Positions 1-8,078 are shown, counted from the first letter of the stretch. The stretch is 64,000 bases of DNA from Mucilaginibacter inviolabilis (GCF_011089895.1 NZ_JAANAT010000002.1:434001-498000); one strand, 5' to 3'. The notes: generated from the letters alone by a model not told the origin. Made by a program: numbers and translations.

Positions 1-27
1 TTAGGCTCGGTAATTATCAAATAATGC

Positions 28-154
28 AAAACAGGAGTCAAGATATTAGAATCAGGAATCAAGAAGAGCGTAAAGCAAATCCACTTAGTTGCGCCCTTGT
101 TATTGCCTTGTTTTATTACTGTCTTAATTCTTGGTTCTTGACTCTTAACTCTAA
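28..154. repeat. Intergenic imperfect inverted repeat
   Basis: A left arm made of variants of 'agtcaaga/aatcaagaa' and a right arm made of 'ttcttggttcttgactctt' face each other across about 60 bases. It lies directly upstream of the YraN-family gene. It belongs to the class of boundary hairpins built from short degenerate repeats described in the findings. Nothing else is visible in the first 158 bases. Confidence 0.6.
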
Positions 155-158
155 ATAA

Positions 159-527
159 ATGGCCAAACACCTCGACCTTGGCCGCGCCGGCGAAGCTTTA
201 GCCAAAACCCATCTGGAAAATGCCGGCTACGAAATACTCGATGAGAACTGGACCCATGGAAAAGCCGAGATAGATCTGATTGCATATAAAGACAAGGTTA
301 TTATATTTACCGAAGTAAAAACCCGTACCGGCAACGGTTTTGGTGAACCCGAGGATTTTGTGGATGCCCGTAAACAAAAGTTACTGGCTGATGCGGCAGA
401 TGAATATATTTACCTCATGAACCACCAGGGTGAAGTGCGGTTTGATATCATCGCTATTTTGTTTGACAGGGATAAAAATTATATACTAAACCATATTGAA
501 GATGCGTTTTGGCCTTCGGCCACTTAA
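159..527 (+). CDS. YraN/UPF0102 family putative endonuclease
   Basis: A 122-residue protein with the family pattern: an N-terminal G-R-x-G-E-x-A box near residues 8-13, then E-I-D-L-I at about 37-41 and the E-V-K-T-R motif at about 52-56. This is the acid/lysine core of a restriction-endonuclease-like (PD-(D/E)XK) fold. The length matches the family norm of about 120 residues. The family is widespread and its biological role is not firmly established; a nuclease or Holliday-junction-related role is an inference from the fold. The next gene begins 7 bases after the stop codon, so the two may be co-transcribed. Confidence 0.85.
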   Translation: MAKHLDLGRAGEALAKTHLENAGYEILDENWTHGKAEIDLIAYKDKVIIFTEVKTRTGNGFGEPEDFVDARKQKLLADAADEYIYLMNHQGEVRFDIIAILFDRDKNYILNHIEDAFWPSAT

Positions 528-534
528 TTTGCTT

Positions 535-1605
535 ATGAATAATAAAATAAAAATACTTTTTACCGCCTGTGCCTTATTGGCCTTTGGCTGTAGCTGCAAT
601 AATAAATCCAAAGATAATGCCACTGATTATACCATCAGCCCGGAAGCCGGTACATCCTACAAAGCTGGTGACGACGTAAAGATCAAAGTGAGCTTACCTG
701 CCGATAGTAAACCAGATTCCATCGTATATATGCTGGATGCCTTAAGATTAGGCGTTGCTAAAGATTCGGCCGGAATCAGTATCAAAACAGATACTATCCC
801 GCTGGGTATTAAAGTTATAACAGCTAAAGTGTATGCCGGTGGTAAAGATCAGGAAGTAACTACCAATATTATTTTACTGGCAGCTAAAGCGCCTGAATTG
901 CTGACCTATAAAGTTGAGAAAGTGTTTCCGCATGATACTAGTGCCTACACCGAGGGTTTGCAATATGCTGATGGCGTTCTGTACGAAAGTACCGGCGAAC
1001 CAGGCCATTCTACTATCAGGAAAGTTGATCTGGAAACCGGAAAAATATTAAAGGAGACCAAACTCGGAGCGCAATATTTTGGAGAAGGATTATCTGTAGT
1101 GGGCGATAAGGTTATCCAGCTTACCTATAGGGAAAAGGTTGGTTTTGTGTATGATAAAAATTCACTGAAACTGTTAAGCACATTTACCAATAATGTGGGT
1201 GTAGAAGGCTGGGGTATGTGTTTCGACGGCAAAAAATTATATATGGACGATAGTACCAACCGCATCTGGTTCCTGGATAAAGATACCTATCAGCAAAAAG
1301 GCTACATTGATGTTTATGATGATAAAGCCAAGGTAGATTCTGTTAACGAATTGGAATATATTAATGGTAAGCTATATGCAAACGTATATCAAACGGATGA
1401 TATATTGGTGATTGATCCAAAAACAGGCGCAGTACTGCAAAAAATAGACATGAAAAATCTTTACCCCATGGCCAGCCGTCCGCAGGACAGGGATTGGGGT
1501 AACAACGTACTCAACGGTATAGCTTATGATGCCACTACTCAACGCCTGTTTGTAACCGGCAAAAAATGGCCTCATTTATACCAGATAAAGGTTGTGAAAC
1601 AATAG
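535..1605 (+). CDS. Glutaminyl-peptide cyclotransferase-like lipoprotein
   Basis: A 356-residue protein. The start at 535 is preferred over an in-frame ATG at 496 because it opens a clean lipoprotein signal, with Cys19 in an A-F-G-C lipobox. An Ig-like segment (about 30-115) is followed by a glutamine cyclotransferase beta-propeller with the typical H-D-x-x-A-Y-T-E-G-L start and later G-E-G-L-S, N-E-L-E-Y and L-N-G-I-A-Y repeats. Family members convert N-terminal Gln to pyroglutamate. The sequence predicts anchoring in the cell envelope. A bidirectional terminator follows at 1647. Confidence in the family is high; substrates are unknown. Confidence 0.87.
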   Translation: MNNKIKILFTACALLAFGCSCNNKSKDNATDYTISPEAGTSYKAGDDVKIKVSLPADSKPDSIVYMLDALRLGVAKDSAGISIKTDTIPLGIKVITAKVYAGGKDQEVTTNIILLAAKAPELLTYKVEKVFPHDTSAYTEGLQYADGVLYESTGEPGHSTIRKVDLETGKILKETKLGAQYFGEGLSVVGDKVIQLTYREKVGFVYDKNSLKLLSTFTNNVGVEGWGMCFDGKKLYMDDSTNRIWFLDKDTYQQKGYIDVYDDKAKVDSVNELEYINGKLYANVYQTDDILVIDPKTGAVLQKIDMKNLYPMASRPQDRDWGNNVLNGIAYDATTQRLFVTGKKWPHLYQIKVVKQ

Positions 1606-1646
1606 CCCTCTAAAAGAAAAGCTTTTGATTAGCATATTTTAAAAAG

Positions 1647-1674
1647 AAAAGAGCCTGCAATTGCAGGCTCTTTT
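1647..1674. terminator. Bidirectional rho-independent terminator
   Basis: A perfect palindrome, gagcctgcaa/ttgcaggctc, is flanked by AAAA on the left and TTTT on the right. It sits between the converging cyclotransferase gene (+) and transposase gene (-), so it can end both transcripts. Confidence 0.9.
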
Positions 1675-1676
1675 GG

Positions 1677-2108
1677 TTATTTATTTGCTTGCCATCCATA
1701 TTTAATCATAAATTCATCAACCTCTTCTTGAAATGATTTTTTTAAATGATGATTTTCTTGATTCTTTATATAGTTAATAACAATGTCTACTTGTGATTCA
1801 CTTACTGAAACGGCAAAATAATCGTCCTGCCAGCTAAATTTTTCAGAGACAAGATTGTTTTTGTTGATCCAAAATGATGATTCGCCTTTTATCAGCTGAC
1901 TTATCTTTGCAATATTTTGATCTTTTCCTAAAGAGATAAGGCAATGTAAATGGTCTGCATAGCCATTAATTGCTTGTAGAAAAATTTCTTTCTCTAAACA
2001 GTTTTCGGCAATGTGTTTAAATAGATCATATCTGAATTCTTTTTTAAGCCATGGTTCACGATTTTTTGTGGCAAAAACTAAGTGAATCCAGATTTTTACG
2101 AATGACAT
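1677..2108 (-). CDS. IS200-like / RAYT-type Y1 transposase
   Basis: A 143-residue single-strand HUH transposase domain (Y1_Tnp). The metal-binding HUH motif reads D-H-L-H, and the catalytic-tyrosine helix reads I-N-Y-I-K-N-Q-E-N-H-H. The W-Q-D-D-Y and S-V-S-E-S-Q motifs before it are typical of the IS200/RAYT group. The start at 2108 (M-S-F-V-K) is chosen over an upstream frame start because the homologous domain begins there. No TnpB and no IS605-type partner is present. The gene lies beside an 88-bp tandem array and between two inverted copies of a 10-bp motif (2120-2129 and 2557-2566), the arrangement expected of a REP-associated transposase. It appears intact. Confidence 0.82.
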   Translation of the reverse strand: MSFVKIWIHLVFATKNREPWLKKEFRYDLFKHIAENCLEKEIFLQAINGYADHLHCLISLGKDQNIAKISQLIKGESSFWINKNNLVSEKFSWQDDYFAVSVSESQVDIVINYIKNQENHHLKKSFQEEVDEFMIKYGWQANK

Positions 2109-2119
2109 GATATAAGTTC

Positions 2120-2129
2120 GGCTAAAGCC
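2120..2129. repeat. Short motif ggctaaagcc, inverted copy at 2557-2566
   Basis: This 10-mer just upstream of the transposase start is the exact reverse complement of ggctttagcc at 2557-2566, on the far side of the tandem array. The pair brackets the array and may mark recognition sites for the Y1 transposase; that role is inferred. Confidence 0.45.
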
Positions 2130-2239
2130 ACTTTTGTGTTTGAATAGTCCGTCCCATAAATGGGACGGCAATGAATTTCCTTATGTAAATTAATGATTTT
2201 TAATTTATGCAGATTTATTGGATCGGAAAATAAATTTCG

Positions 2240-2537
2240 AATCAAATTTATAGTCATTGGCTTCGGCTATGAAATTATAATGAAAAGCCCGTGTTCCCCT
2301 AAATTAATAAGCTTTTAAACAAATGCAAATCAAATTCATTGCTGTGGGCCTCAGTCATAGAATTATAACAAGAAGTCTGCGCTACCCTAAATTAATAAGC
2401 TTTTGAATAAGTGTAAATCAAATTCATTGCCGTTGGCTTCAGCCGTAGAGTTATAACAAAAAGCCAACACCATCCTAAATTAATAAGCTTTTAAACAAGT
2501 GCAAATCAAATTCATTGCCGTTGGCTTCAGCCAACGG
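2240..2537. repeat. 88-bp tandem array with REP-like hairpins
   Basis: The word aatcaaatt recurs at 2240, 2328, 2416 and 2504, an exact 88-base period. Each unit also carries a 'ggcttcagcc'-like core, 'ttataacaa' and 'taaattaataagctttt'. The last, partial unit ends in a complete hairpin at 2518-2537 (ccgttggc, loop ttca, gccaacgg). The earlier units have decayed versions of that hairpin. It fills most of the gene-free stretch between the transposase and pgi. The units have no spacer diversity, so it is not a CRISPR. Confidence 0.85.
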
Positions 2538-2594
2538 ATATCAAGAATACAAGTTTGGCTTTAGCCTCATATAATCAATAGATGTAAAAATACC

Positions 2595-2622
2595 AAAAGG
2601 GCCCACAATTGTGGGCCCTTTT
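2595..2622. terminator. Bidirectional rho-independent terminator
   Basis: A perfect palindrome (gggcccacaattgtgggccc) is flanked by AAAA and TTTT. It lies downstream of pgi, which is read leftwards, and probably ends its transcript. Confidence 0.88.
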
Positions 2623-2675
2623 ATTTTAAAATGAATATGCTAATCAAAAGCTCCCCCTTCAGGGGGCCGGGGGGC

Positions 2676-4322
2676 TTACCTCCAGGCTTTATACTGATTG
2701 ATCAAACCGTTGGTTGATGAATCATGGCTGCTGATTTCGCTGTTATCTTTTAACTCTGGAAGGATCTTGCCGGCCAGTTGTTTGCCCAGTTCAACACCCC
2801 ATTGGTCAAAGCTGTAGATGTTCCAGATAATGCCCTGTACAAATATTTTGTGCTCATACATTGCAATTAACGAACCCAGGCTATGCGGAGTGATTTTTTT
2901 AAGCAGGAACGAGTTGGTTGGGCGGTTACCTTCAAACACTTTGAAAGGCGCTATTTCCGCTATTTCTGCTTCTGTTTTACCGGCTGCTTTTAACTCGTCA
3001 ATTACTACTTCCTCTGTCTTGCCATTCATTAAAGCTTCGGTTTGCGCAAAGAAGTTTGATAGTAACATGTTATGATGCTCGCCAAGCGGATTGTGTGATT
3101 GTGCGGGCGCTATAAAGTCGGCAGGAATCAGTTTGGTGCCCTGGTGTATCAGCTGGTAAAAAGCGTGCTGGCCGTTGGTGCCTGGCTCGCCCCAGATGAT
3201 AGGGCCGGTTGAGTAATCAACCTCTTTACCGTTACGATCCACATGTTTACCATTGCTTTCCATATCGCCCTGTTGAAAATAGGCGGCGAAACGGTGCATG
3301 TACTGATCATATGGCAATATCACGTTGGTTTCAGATTCAAAGAAGTTATTGTACCAGATACCTACTAAAGCCTGTATCACTGGGATGTTTTGTTCAAACT
3401 CGGTAGTACGGAAATGTTCGTCGGTAGCATGGGCGCCTTCCAGCAGTTTTACAAAATTATCAAAACCAATGCTTAAAGAGATAGAAAGACCAATAGCGCT
3501 CCATAAAGAGTAGCGACCACCAACCCAATCCCAAAACTCAAACATGTTTTTGGTGTCGATGCCGAATTTACTAACAGCGGCAGCATTGGTTGACAGGGCG
3601 GCGAAATGTTTGGCTACATCAGCCTCTTTAGCTCCGGCAGCCAGGAACCAGTCGCGTGCGCTATGGGCATTCGCCATAGTTTCCTGCGTGGTGAATGTTT
3701 TAGATGCTATAAGGAATAAAGTAGTCTCCGGGTCAACCACTTTTAATGTCTCGGCGATGTGTGTGCCATCAACGTTAGACACAAAGTGCAGGGTCAGGTG
3801 GTTTTTGTAAGCTTTTAATGCTTCGGTAACCATTACCGGACCCAGGTCAGATCCGCCTATACCAATGTTCACCACATCGGTGATCGGTTTGCCGGTATAA
3901 CCTTTCCAGTCGCCTGATATAATGGCGTGGCTGAAATCTTTCATATGGTCCAACACTTTATTTACATCGGGCATCACATCTTTGCCATCAACATAAATAG
4001 GTTTGTTGCTGCGGTTACGCAGGGCGATGTGCAGTACCGGGCGGTCTTCGGTAACGTTGATCCTTTCGCCAGAAAACATGGCCTCAATTGCCTTATTTAG
4101 TGAACATTCCTTGGCTAACTGTATCAATAAAGCGATAGTTTGCTCATCAATGCGGTTTTTGGAATAATCAAACAAAATGTCTTCAAACTGGATGTGGAAT
4201 TTCTTAAATCGCTCTTTATCAGTATCAAACAGCTCTTTCAGACTTTTCGATACGATGTCGATGTAATGGTCTGTTAAATATTTATAACTCTGGGTGGTGG
4301 TAAAATCGATGTTTGGCAGCAT
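2676..4322 (-). CDS. pgi: Glucose-6-phosphate isomerase
   Basis: A 548-residue cytosolic enzyme that interconverts glucose 6-phosphate and fructose 6-phosphate in glycolysis and gluconeogenesis. The first SIS domain has G-I-G-G-S-D-L-G-P; the second has the signature G-E-P-G-T-N-G-Q-H-A-F-Y-Q and the C-terminal Q-W-G-V-E-L-G-K block. The length matches bacterial Pgi of about 550 residues. The start at 4322 (M-L-P-N-I-D-F) is preferred over an in-frame start 30 bases upstream, because it fits family N-termini and leaves room for a promoter element at 4341-4348. It is monocistronic, with its own terminator. Confidence 0.96.
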   Translation of the reverse strand: MLPNIDFTTTQSYKYLTDHYIDIVSKSLKELFDTDKERFKKFHIQFEDILFDYSKNRIDEQTIALLIQLAKECSLNKAIEAMFSGERINVTEDRPVLHIALRNRSNKPIYVDGKDVMPDVNKVLDHMKDFSHAIISGDWKGYTGKPITDVVNIGIGGSDLGPVMVTEALKAYKNHLTLHFVSNVDGTHIAETLKVVDPETTLFLIASKTFTTQETMANAHSARDWFLAAGAKEADVAKHFAALSTNAAAVSKFGIDTKNMFEFWDWVGGRYSLWSAIGLSISLSIGFDNFVKLLEGAHATDEHFRTTEFEQNIPVIQALVGIWYNNFFESETNVILPYDQYMHRFAAYFQQGDMESNGKHVDRNGKEVDYSTGPIIWGEPGTNGQHAFYQLIHQGTKLIPADFIAPAQSHNPLGEHHNMLLSNFFAQTEALMNGKTEEVVIDELKAAGKTEAEIAEIAPFKVFEGNRPTNSFLLKKITPHSLGSLIAMYEHKIFVQGIIWNIYSFDQWGVELGKQLAGKILPELKDNSEISSHDSSTNGLINQYKAWR

Positions 4323-4340
4323 AATTGAAGTGTTTTTTAA

Positions 4341-4348
4341 CAAAAGTA
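4341..4348 (-). promoter_or_regulatory. Candidate pgi promoter -7 element
   Basis: On the minus strand this reads TACTTTTG, a match to the Bacteroidetes TAnnTTTG -7 element, 19 bases before the pgi start. No convincing -33 TTTG was found. Confidence 0.45.
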
Positions 4349-4474
4349 ACAAGTTAATTGTTAGGTGGATATTAAATATAAAACTAACAATTCTTAGTGT
4401 TGTTTTAACACTGTTTACATAGTGTTTGTTTTACACCTAAAAATTACGAAAATTTTAAAAATATTTGACAATTG

Positions 4475-4508
4475 TTTGGATATTTCAAATAGTTATTTGA
4501 TATATTTG
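4475..4508 (+). promoter_or_regulatory. Candidate promoter (-33 TTTG, -7 TATATTTG)
   Basis: TTTG at 4475-4478 and TATATTTG at 4501-4508 match the Bacteroidetes primary sigma consensus with about 22 bases between them. This predicts a leader of about 60 bases for the gene at 4577. Confidence 0.5.
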
Positions 4509-4576
4509 TCTTGTTGATAATCAAATGGTTGATTTATCATCAATTTGTAAATTTAAAAGTAAAAATAAAAAAGGTC

Positions 4577-5014
4577 ATGTTTGAAAAACTTTTTTTGCTT
4601 GTAAAAAATAACGCCGGGACGGCTGTTGTTAACAACCCAGTAATACCTGCAAAGCACCGCGAAGCAGTGATGATTGAAGCATCAAGTTCCATCATTGAGG
4701 TTTTAAAAGGCCAGATGGAAAATGGTAAGTTGAAAGAGCTTATCAAGTATTTTCAGTCGTCGGGTATTTACAATCATTCATTAGTATCAAGCATTGTAAA
4801 CCGCTTTGCCAACCGTTTAAATACTTTTTATCATATCGATCCGGTACAATCACTGGCAACAGCCAACGCGCTGATACCACAGGTAATGCAGGAATTGGTA
4901 AAAGCCTCAAAAAGCGAACAGATCAAAGAATTTGGTTTAACCAACATGTTGACCAAATTAAACGGTAACAAAGCCGACCTGAGCCTATTGGTTAATAAAC
5001 TGATGGTAGCTTAA
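4577..5014 (+). CDS. Conserved-looking helical protein of unknown function
   Basis: A 145-residue predicted soluble, mostly helical protein without signal peptide, membrane segment or a motif I recognise. The start at 4577 is chosen over an in-frame ATG at 4511, because the upstream part is A/T-rich leader that overlaps the predicted transcription start and encodes a lysine-rich, unlike tail. The body alternates hydrophobic and charged residues like a helical bundle. A strong terminator follows 21 bases after the stop and a promoter precedes it, so it is a single-gene unit. No function is proposed. Confidence 0.7.
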   Translation: MFEKLFLLVKNNAGTAVVNNPVIPAKHREAVMIEASSSIIEVLKGQMENGKLKELIKYFQSSGIYNHSLVSSIVNRFANRLNTFYHIDPVQSLATANALIPQVMQELVKASKSEQIKEFGLTNMLTKLNGNKADLSLLVNKLMVA

Positions 5015-5034
5015 TAAAAAATATAACCCCTGAT

Positions 5035-5062
5035 AAGGCCCGCGATTTCGCGGGCCTTTTTT
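5035..5062 (+). terminator. Rho-independent terminator
   Basis: The stem ggcccgcg/cgcgggcc with loop attt is followed by six T residues, 21 bases after the stop codon of the gene at 4577. Confidence 0.92.
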
Positions 5063-5136
5063 GTTGGGGGCAAACGCCTGGGAATTTACTTTAACCGATG
5101 CCTGCTGTAAGTTATGCAATGGTAACATGGACAAAA

Positions 5137-5245
5137 TTATGGTTTACACTTTTTGGCGGTAAATTTATTTATTATATTGATTATGAGTTATTTATATGAA
5201 TTCAAGCCTTGAAAAGTGTAAACCATGTAAACCCACTTTTTGACA
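5137..5245. repeat. GTTTACA intergenic repeat, copy A
   Basis: The left end carries 'atggtttacacttttt'; the right end carries 'agtgtaaaccatgtaaaccc' and then 'actttttgacaaaa'. The ends face each other as inverted repeats across an A/T-rich centre. Related copies lie at 36605-36747 and 43070-43170. Together with the palindrome at 5393 it explains most of the gene-free stretch 5063-5565. Confidence 0.7.
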
Positions 5246-5392
5246 AAATGATGCTCCTGTAGAGCGTAATAGTCTAAGATTAGAAGGGTTTTTAAAGCTA
5301 TGGCATTCGCATAATCGACTCACCCCGTCTATGCTTCGCTGAACCACCCTCTCTCCGGCTTTGCCGCAAAGAGGGCATTTTATCTTGTTTTT

Positions 5393-5470
5393 TGTCATCC
5401 TGAGGAACGAAGGATCTATTCTACAATTGAAAAGTTCAATAATAGATGCTTCACTCCGTTCAGCATGACA
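5393..5470. repeat. TGTCAT...ATGACA palindromic intergenic repeat, copy 1
   Basis: It begins 'tgtcatcctgagg', ends 'ttcagcatgaca', and has 'cgaaggatc' and 'gcttcactccg' inside. The outer ends form an imperfect inverted repeat. Similar elements lie at 35785-35856 and 49424-49507. The bases just upstream (5300-5390, with ccctctctccggctttgccgcaaag nearby) form another hairpin-prone stretch. Confidence 0.72.
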
Positions 5471-5565
5471 AATCTTTTTTACCTCCTTGCGCAGTGTAGG
5501 GGTAACGGGCGCAGCGATGTCGGGGTGAGTCTGCTTTTTTTATTTATGCCGATGAGCAAATTATC

Positions 5566-5573
5566 TATATTTG
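5566..5573 (+). promoter_or_regulatory. Candidate prfB promoter -7 element
   Basis: TATATTTG ends only 4 bases before the prfB start codon. If used, the transcript would start at or next to the ATG, that is, be leaderless or nearly so. Confidence 0.4.
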
Positions 5574-5577
5574 CCGC

Positions 5578-6670
5578 ATGACTAAAGAACAGATTCAGGA
5601 TTTAAGGGATAGATTAGTTTCCCTGAGGAGGCATCTTTGACATCGACAAGAAGCTTGACCAATTAAAAATAGAACAGGAAATAACTGTTGGTCCCCATTT
5701 TTGGGATCACCCAAAAGAAGCCGAAAAAGTACTGGCGTCCATCAAAACCAAAAAAGTATGGACGGATGAGTTTCAGAAAGTATCAGCTGTAATTGATGAT
5801 ACCGGCGTGCTTTTTGAATTTTACCAGGGTGGTGATGCTACCGAAGCAGAAATGCAGGAGCAGTATAATACCGCCATTAAAGTTGTAGAAGAGCTGGAGT
5901 TCAAAAACATGCTTTCGGCCGAAGAAGATCAGTTTAATGCCGTATTACAAATTACAGCAGGCGCCGGTGGTACCGAAAGCTGCGATTGGGCAGGCATGCT
6001 CATGCGGATGTACATTATGTGGGGCGAAAAAAACGGCTATAAAGTTACCGAGCAGGATTACCAGCCGGGAGATGTGGCCGGTGTTAAAACCGTTACCCTG
6101 CAATTGGAAGGCGATTTTGCCTATGGTTATTTAAAGGGTGAAAATGGTGTGCATCGTTTGGTGCGGGTATCGCCTTTTGATGCGAATGCCAAGCGCCATA
6201 CGTCGTTTGCATCAGTATATGTTTATCCATTGGTGGATGATACTATTGAGATCGATATTAACCCGGCCGATATCGAGTTTGAAACCTTCCGCTCTGGTGG
6301 CGCTGGTGGACAGAACGTGAACAAGGTGGAAACCGCCGTACGTTTATACCATAAGCCATCGGGCATTATAATCAAAAACCAGGAGTCGCGCTCGCAATTA
6401 CAAAATAAGGATAATGCCATCCGCTTGCTCAAATCGCAATTGTATGAAATTGAGATGCGCAAACGTATGGAGATCACCAATGCTATTGAAGGCAATAAAA
6501 AGAAAATTGAGTGGGGTTCACAAATCCGCAACTATGTGCTGCACCCATACAAACTGGTGAAAGACCTGCGTACCGATCATGAAACCTCTAACGCTGCGGC
6601 AGTATTAGACGGTGAACTGAACGAGTTTTTAAAAGCTTACCTGATGGAATTTGGCGGGCCTAAAAGCTAA
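5578..6670 (+). CDS. prfB: Peptide chain release factor 2 (programmed +1 frameshift)
   Basis: The product is read as 5578-5637 joined to 5639-6670, giving 363 residues; it releases peptides at UGA and UAA codons. The first 20 codons end at an in-frame TGA (5638-5640) inside CTTTGAC, preceded by AGGAGG, the classic RF2 autoregulatory slip site. After the +1 shift, Asp-Ile-Asp continues the protein. Domain motifs follow: S-P-F stop-codon recognition in R-V-S-P-F-D-A-N, and G-G-Q at 6305-6313 for peptidyl-tRNA hydrolysis. Regulation is by RF2 level: when scarce, the ribosome slips and makes more. A strong terminator lies at 6688. Confidence 0.96.
5626..5640 (+). promoter_or_regulatory. prfB programmed +1 frameshift site
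   Basis: AGGAGG (5626-5631) acts as an internal Shine-Dalgarno-like stimulator. It is followed by CAT and the slippery CTT-TGA, where the ribosome skips T5638 and resumes at GAC (5639). The spacing between the AGGAGG and the CTT slip codon is 3 bases, as in other RF2 genes. Confidence 0.95.
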
Positions 6671-6687
6671 CCAGTTTAATCAGCTAT

Positions 6688-6722
6688 AAAAAACGGCGCT
6701 GCATCATGTAGCGCCGTTTTTT
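6688..6722. terminator. Rho-independent terminator of prfB
   Basis: The stem acggcgct/agcgccgt is bounded by a run of A on the left and six T on the right. It follows prfB and would also work in the other direction. Confidence 0.9.
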
Positions 6723-6769
6723 GTTTTAAACAGAAATTGTAACTTGCTAACCCATTTACAAGCCTTTTT

Positions 6770-7675
6770 ATGAAAATTTTTTTATCAGCCTTTATTTTGA
6801 TGATAACAACAGCAGCGGCGTATAGCCAGGAGTACCCAATTCTGTTATATACCAAAGGCGTACCCAATTCAAAACCTACACCTGCTGCCTATATTGAAAA
6901 AACTGACCAGCGATTTTGGATAGATCACGTTAGTCAGCCAACGCTTACTCCTTATTTTTTACCGAAAGATAAGGCTAATGGAGCAGCCATCATCGTCATT
7001 CCTGGTGGTGGTTATTCTGGTTTGGCTTCGGCACATGAAGGTAAGGCTATTGCTGAGGAGTTTAATAAAATTGGTGTCACCGCCTTTGTTTTAAAATACC
7101 GCTTGCCCAGCGATGAGATTATGCAGAATAAATCCATAGGTCCGTTACAGGATGCGCAAACTGCTATTATGACGGTACGTAAGCGGGCTGCTGAATGGGG
7201 CATCGATCCAAACCGGATAGGTATCATTGGTTTTTCGGCGGGTGGTCACCTGGCTTCCACAGCCGGCACTCATTTTGATAAACCGGTCATTGAAAATAAC
7301 GGTATCAGCGTTCGCCCGGATTTTATGATGCTGATTTACCCGGTGATCACTTTTGGAGAGCAGGCCCATGTAGGCTCGCGCGAAAACCTGATCGGTAAAA
7401 CACCATCCGCGGCACAGGTTGACCTTTATTCCAACGAGAAACAAATTACTGCCAATACTCCACCAACGTTTTTGGTACATGCTGAGGATGATAAAACGGT
7501 ACCCGTACAAAATAGCCTGCTATTTTATGATGCCCTGCTAAAAAATGGCGTAAAGGCCGAAATGCACCTGTTTCAGGAAGGTGGTCACGGTTTTGGCTTA
7601 AACAATTCGAAAAACAAAGGTAAATGGTTTGATTGGGCCACGAACTGGTTGGATGAGAATGGGTTTTTGAAATAG
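6770..7675 (+). CDS. Secreted alpha/beta-hydrolase esterase (acetyl-xylan-esterase-like)
   Basis: A 301-residue protein with a cleavable signal peptide (about residues 1-20, ending A-A-A-Y-S-Q). The fold shows an oxyanion-hole motif I-P-G-G-G-Y, the nucleophile elbow G-F-S-A-G-G, an acid in H-A-E-D-D-K and the histidine in E-G-G-H-G-F, so the Ser-Asp-His triad is complete. It resembles the BD-FAE/Aes esterases of Bacteroidetes that deacetylate sugars or xylan. The exact substrate cannot be told, as no polysaccharide-utilisation genes are adjacent. It probably acts in the periplasm or outside the cell. Confidence 0.85.
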   Translation: MKIFLSAFILMITTAAAYSQEYPILLYTKGVPNSKPTPAAYIEKTDQRFWIDHVSQPTLTPYFLPKDKANGAAIIVIPGGGYSGLASAHEGKAIAEEFNKIGVTAFVLKYRLPSDEIMQNKSIGPLQDAQTAIMTVRKRAAEWGIDPNRIGIIGFSAGGHLASTAGTHFDKPVIENNGISVRPDFMMLIYPVITFGEQAHVGSRENLIGKTPSAAQVDLYSNEKQITANTPPTFLVHAEDDKTVPVQNSLLFYDALLKNGVKAEMHLFQEGGHGFGLNNSKNKGKWFDWATNWLDENGFLK

Positions 7676-7696
7676 AGGTAGAATCACCTAAAGTCT

Positions 7697-8017
7697 ATGA
7701 GTTGTTCTGCCGATTTTATTGCTGAACTAAAATATCTCACGACAGAAGAAGGTGGAAGAGCGACACCTGCTCGTTCTGGCTACAGACCTCAACTTAAGTT
7801 TGGGTTTGCAGAAATGCAAACATCTGGTCGGCAAATATTTATAGGGAGAGACATGGTATATCCGGGTGAAAAGGTTATTGCAGAAATTACAATTATAGCT
7901 GTACCTTTTTTTGCCGGGAAATTATATTCAGGTCTTCAGTTTGAGTTTAGAGAGGGGGCAAGGATTATAGGAACGGGAACTATAACAAATATTTTAAATA
8001 AGGATTTGGAAAGGTAG
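7697..8017 (+). CDS. Free-standing EF-Tu domain III homologue
   Basis: A 106-residue protein that aligns by eye over nearly its whole length with the C-terminal beta-barrel of elongation factor Tu: E-E-G-G-R-x-T-P, G-Y-R-P-Q, V-Y-P-G-E near the middle, F-x-F-R-E-G-A-R and G-T-G-T-I near the end. There is no GTPase domain or domain II, and upstream sequence holds an unrelated esterase, so it is not a fragment of a local tuf gene. In EF-Tu this barrel contacts tRNA and EF-Ts. Here a role in binding a translation partner, or a reused barrel, is speculation. The start at 7697 fits the domain boundary. Confidence 0.75.
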   Translation: MSCSADFIAELKYLTTEEGGRATPARSGYRPQLKFGFAEMQTSGRQIFIGRDMVYPGEKVIAEITIIAVPFFAGKLYSGLQFEFREGARIIGTGTITNILNKDLER

Positions 8018-8045
8018 CTTATTACAGTTAGTTACTATGCCAGAC

Positions 8046-8078
8046 AGATTTACGAAGTTTTCAAAACTGCGTAAATCT
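8046..8078. repeat. 33-base dispersed palindrome, copy 1
   Basis: agatttacgaagtttt, one base, then aaaactgcgtaaatct; the 16-base arms have one mismatch. A closely related element lies at 35724-35756. Its last base is the first base of the stop codon of the acetyltransferase gene that follows, so it may also serve as that gene's terminator stem. Confidence 0.72.

Noticed and set aside
2240..2537. Possible CRISPR array
   Set aside because: The 88-bp units are repeated as a whole, with no distinct spacers and no cas genes nearby.
2818..3810. Several plus-strand open frames opposite pgi
   Set aside because: They are antisense to a clearly conserved gene and show no protein features.
5192..5398. 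Small cysteine-containing reading frame on the minus strand
   Set aside because: It lies across the GTTTACA repeat and a hairpin-rich intergenic stretch; its apparent CPLC-type motif comes from repeat sequence and there is no start-site support.
7012..7510. Minus-strand open frames opposite the esterase gene
   Set aside because: Antisense to a gene with complete catalytic motifs; residue composition is unlike a real protein.
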